From Cinnamomum chago (lineage: Eukaryota > Streptophyta > Magnoliopsida > Laurales > Lauraceae), in the NCBI GenBank assembly GCA_038049695.1, contig CP142451.1:44837001-44901000 (forward strand): a stretch of 64,000 nucleotides of DNA, read 5' to 3'. The position numbers and the translations under genes are program-made. Numbering within the stretch: position 1 is the first letter of the stretch; each line of letters begins with the position of its first letter. Shown here piece after piece: positions 60,040-64,000 of the stretch. The notes beneath the pieces are model-generated. The model ran no database searches. It saw only the letters and a list, made by a program, of their open reading frames with translations, and was not told where the DNA came from.

Positions 60040-61799
60040 TGTTAGTTTTATGGTCTCAATACCAGTATATGATGAATAGATTGATTAATTTCATATTTAT
60101 CAATATATATTATTGCTTTCCTTTCATGAGATGAATGGTGTTTTATTACTTGTTTGCACATAACTAATACGAATGACATAATGGTTCATGAAATGAACCG
60201 GAGTCCACAAGTATACTAGATTTAATACATGTGTATGGATGAGATCCACATACTGGAGATATGTATTGCAAATCTTATACTTAAATATCTTCACAACCAG
60301 TGATGAGATTGGGCATCTCATCTGACAAGGTTGCAGCACTTTGATCACTATGAGATAGTGTGATTTGTCTCGATCATCAGAATGTAAGATTATGGATCAT
60401 GGTGCTGGTACATTGGATGTATTGAAGGACCATGAGAAGCACCTTATATACACTGTCTTTACATTAAGGTTTGCTCTCATAATTCCCTAGCAATAGGCTC
60501 ATAATCCTGAGACATTAATGAACTCAAGTTTCTATCTATACATTTGCTTTGAGTCACCAATGAGTGAGGCCAATTGTAGGTCAACACCTCGGTGATTTGG
60601 GTACGTGGTAGTAGAGATGTGGGAACATTCAATGGTCAAGATGGAATCTATCTTTAATATCCCCTTGTGCCAATTAATGGATTTATCATTGGTAAGTGCG
60701 CACCCATTCTAATTAAGAGTTAATTGGATCGGTACCAAATGATCATTATAATTAATTGGGGCTCAAGGATAATAAGATATGGATCTAATTTGGTGGACAG
60801 GTCCATTTGATCCATGTATATAGATGGAGGGGCCTACTTGTGGTATTGAGGAAGTTTAGGGTCTTCATTGTAATTTATTCCTATGACTGGAGTGCAATTA
60901 CATTTATATAGTGGAGTTATTTGCAATTAACTGTGGGCCCGGATTACCCATGAGATGTGGGGTCGCGTGTCCTAGTTGGAGCCAGCTTTCTAAGGAATCC
61001 CTAGTGGTCCCCACGCTAGCCCAAGATATTAGAAAGATACTAATTATAGTAGAACTCTAAAAGGAAATAGAAAGTTACTATTTCTATTTGAAGTGAGACT
61101 TCTAATAGTGGTAATAGTAAGTTACTAATTATTAATGGAAGTGAGACTTCTATTTTAATTAGAAAAGAGGAAGTTACCAATCATATTTGAAGTAAGACTT
61201 CTAATTGTGATTTAGTAAGCAACTAATTGTTATGGAAGTAAGACTTCTATTTCAATTAGTAAGAGGAGGTTGCTAAGTGCTATAAAAGGAGGAAAAGAGG
61301 AGGCTTGGACGCCCATTACAAGTCCCATTATTGAGATTCACGCCCAGCCCACATTGTGCAAGAGTTGCACACCAATCTCTTCATCTCCCTCTTCTTGTTT
61401 CTCTTCTAGTTTCCTCTAGGATTTTTCTCTTGGAGTTTCCACCATCTTCTTGAGAAAAGAGAATCTAATACGGGTCATAGCGTGGAAGATCAAAAGGTGT
61501 TGGAGATTCTAGTTTGATTAGTGAAGGCGTTCATCATCAAAGAAAGAATTCAACTTCTCCATTAGAGCTCTACAAAGCTCCAAAGGTATAATCTACATCC
61601 TTGTATGTTGTAGATTTCGTGGTTGCATGTTTAGATGTTATTTTCTATCTTCTAGATAGGTTATGTTGTTGTACATGGTTTATGAGTTTGAGGGATTACA
61701 TCCTGGATTGGGTTTGTTGCCTTCTAGATAATTGATCCCTGCATCAAGTGGGTCAAAAGTTTTTGGAACCTATCTGAATTGCCCACCTATTTTCCAACA
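60040..61799 (+). repeat. 5' LTR of a copia element (1760 bp)
   Basis: TGTTAGTTTTATGG start, TTTTCCAACA end, followed by a tRNA-Met primer site. Same family as the solo LTR at 52680-54356. It carries four GAAGTRAGACTTC inverted repeats (61090, 61138, 61189, 61235) where the solo LTR has two. Confidence 0.9.
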
Positions 61800-61801
61800 A
61801 T

Positions 61802-61814
61802 TGGTATCAGAACC
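61802..61814 (+). other. Primer-binding site of the copia element (initiator tRNA-Met)
   Basis: TGGTATCAGAACC, 3 bp after the LTR end. Confidence 0.9.
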
Positions 61815-63708
61815 ATACCTCATCTCTAATCATGTTAGATCAGCAAGCTTGCTCTAATCTTTGCATGAGATGTGAAGAAGATGAAGCAAGGGCTATGTAA
61901 GGATCAGTTATGATTGGGTTTGTTTACTTTATGTAGTAAATCCATGTTTGGATAGTCACAAAAGGGTTTAATTATGATGGAAGGATGGTAGGATGCCATT
62001 GAGGGCCTTCAAAAGTGTTTTGGAGGTGATTGGACTCGAACTGAAAAAGCCCAATTTTCTGCCTTCGTTGGCGGGTCGACCTGGCCTCGTGCTCGATCGA
62101 CCGGGTGCCTGTAGGGTCGATCGACCGAGCCCTCTGGCCGGTCGACCGGGAACACAGGATCACTTCATTATGTGATCCGGATTTTTTTGGTCCGGGGGCG
62201 ATCCCCTTAGCCCCTAGCCGGGCGGCCAGCCCCCGAACCCCCACCGGGGGCAGCGGTCCCCGCGAGCTGACCGGTCAGCTCGACCACCGCCAGGGGACAC
62301 CCCCGGACCCCCTTTGCAAAGTGCATGTATTAAAGGGGTGGTTACTTTTGGCATCTTGTTTTTCCATTATGGTTTGGTAACCTGGTTTTGTGAGATGCTT
62401 TGTTGTATGAGATACTAACTTACAGATGATCATGTCCTCTCCACATGGCCCACATGTCTTTTGCTTTCTATTTATGGTTAATGGTTTGTTTAAGGCTAAA
62501 TGCAAAGGGCGTCATGGTTTCCTTGGTTTCCCGTGAAAGGCATGATGAATTTCCCTATGGCCCTTTTATTTCCATGTTTAGATTACCATGTAAGTCTCAT
62601 AATCGAGGCATAGGAATTTATGTAATTTTTATAAATTTGTAAATTCTGGCGATGTCCGAGACGAAGAAAGAAAGCGATGTTGGACTCCTAATCAAAGAGT
62701 TTGAAGATTACCAAAAGAGTTTTGGAGTTGCCCAAAGAGTTTGAGGAATTCCAAAGTTTTGGAAAGTCTAGAAGTCCAAGAAGTCTATTCTGCTAGGGCC
62801 ATGTGGAGGAGAGGACTAGTTTCTATTTTTTAGCACTTTCTATTTATGGATGAATGCTTAATTTAGAATGTTTCCAAATCTGATCCAAACATAGCAAGTT
62901 ACTAAAATTGGTCAAATCAAATTAATTTTTGGAAAGAATTCTAATTAGTATTGATGACCCATGAGATGGACACATTGGTAACACTAATTTAGAAACTGGA
63001 CTTTCGGTAAAATAACTTGACTTGGAACCAATCTTATATCATATCATGAGATGATTTGAAGTTCATATGTATACATGTGGGCCCTAATACCTTACAAAGA
63101 AATCCTCAATTCTAAAATATTAAGTGAGAGCGGGGCATTTATTTTTTAGAAATCCCCATGGTTTTCCACCATAGGTCCATTGTAAGGAAAGTATTAGTCT
63201 CGCGCCATCTTGAGAATGGCCGTTCCCCACGGAGGGCTTTTACTTGTCTGGCTACTAGATATGGATCTCCTATGGATAGTGTTAGTGAGACGGGGCGGGG
63301 GCCCACTCCCCAAGGAGGAGCTGCTCGCAACAGTTTTCATGCAATGCTAGTTGGTGGGTCACACTTAACTAAAATAATGATGTAGTATCCCCAAGGATTT
63401 GCCTCATGTATTTTAGAAACCGAAGCTAATCGGGAGTCATTCATTATTTGGTATGAGATACCTAGATAATAATGAATGAAGGGGGTCATGGAAAGTTAGT
63501 CTTAATCCTAATTTTGACCAACTTTGATCCGCACCAATCTAGGTGGTATTTGCACTCCCCAAGGAGGCATACCCCGGGGATTGGGATTCCGATGTATTCT
63601 GAATTTAGTGGTTATGAGGATTCCACATAAATTTGGTAGAATACTAAACCCTAATGTCATTTAAATTCATTAATTGAATGTTTGGTTATGTGCTACAGTA
63701 TTTCAAGC
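61815..63708 (+). other. Long noncoding leader of the copia element
   Basis: About 1.9 kb between primer site and gag with no convincing gene. It includes a GC-rich block at 62065-62330: first GGTCGACC/GATCGACC palindromes (62072-62150), then GGGGGC/GCCCCC-rich sequence. Near 63285-63325 there is a second G/C-rich patch (GAGACGGGGCGGGGGCCCAC). ATG 63709 follows a TGCTACAG stretch that could be a splice acceptor; if so, much of the leader might be an intron. Confidence 0.6.
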
Positions 63709-64000
63709 ATGAATTCAAATACTTTCAATCCACTTGCAACCATCCTCAACCAGAATAAGTTGATGGAATCCAACTTTATAGACTGGAAAAAAAACCCTGG
63801 ATATTATCCTGACAACTTCAGGATGCAGATATGTCCTTACCATACCCCCCCTTCCTGAGCCTGAGCTTCATGCACCTCAGTATGAAAAGGACCTTTATGC
63901 CGAATGAACAAAAGACAATGAGGTAGCCAGATGTTTTATACAGGCATCCATGTCTAGTGTTTTACAACACCAACATCAATCCTATAAGTCAGCATATGAT
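63709..64000 (+). pseudogene. Copia gag, N-terminal part, frameshifted, runs off the window
   Basis: From ATG 63709 the frame gives MNSNTFNPLATILNQNKLME, then a DWKK motif, as at the start of many plant copia Gag proteins. A run of eight A at 63788-63795 introduces a frameshift: the similar sequence continues in another frame (NLDIILTTSG). It is broken again in a C-run near 63850, and a TGA at about 63905 follows. The rest lies beyond 64000. Intact Pol further on is possible but unseen. Confidence 0.8.

Overview
The window is repeat-rich nuclear DNA of a land plant, most likely a flowering plant. Everything I can identify is a retrotransposon or a piece of one: Ty3/gypsy elements of the chromovirus (Tekay/Del-like), Tat-like and Athila-like types, and Ty1/copia elements. 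The primer-binding sites fit plant initiator tRNA-Met and tRNA-Asp. I see no host protein gene, tRNA or rRNA gene, and no bacterial or organellar signature. The species cannot be named from this sequence.

Region 1 (1-32835) is the main feature. It is a head-to-tail array of four nearly identical Tekay-type chromovirus elements that share LTRs, in the order LTR1(partial)-INT1-LTR2-INT2-LTR3-INT3-LTR4-INT4-LTR5. Each internal region is exactly 4848 bp and a full LTR is 2980 bp (2990 bp in LTR2), so the period is 7838 or 7828 bp. INT3 and INT4 have an open 1549-aa Gag-Pol frame ending in a chromodomain. INT1 and INT2 share one amber stop that removes the integrase C-terminus and chromodomain. 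Two variable codons show all four combinations among the four copies, which points to recombination or gene conversion within the array. LTR5 abuts the reverse transcriptase gene of a copia element, so the array (or its founder) inserted into that gene.

Region 2 (32836-45530) holds the 3' part of that copia element (RT, RNase H, polypurine tract and LTR), then a minus-strand Tat-like gag pseudogene with a long noncoding leader. The leader carries several tandem repeats and hairpins and ends in a diverged array of about 147-bp repeats. That array is split by a 3.2-kb solo LTR with a perfect AGCCT target duplication.

Region 3 (45531-51086) is a decayed chromovirus pol fragment with its own polypurine tract and partial 3' LTR. 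A second solo LTR of the same family, flanked by GTATT duplications, splits it.

Region 4 (51087-64000) is a nest several layers deep. An Athila-like element (LTR, tRNA-Asp primer site, broken gag) has a reverse-oriented solo copia LTR inside its LTR (GAAAT duplications). Its gag is cut by a minus-strand gypsy LTR, which is in turn cut at 60040 by another copia element of the same family as the solo LTR. That element runs off the window within its gag.

Two regulatory-looking patterns recur across the gypsy LTR families. One is a fixed-spacing inverted repeat (TTCGACGA...TCGTCGAA) near the LTR 5' end. The other is a family-specific cluster of short GC-rich palindromes at a similar place in the LTR.
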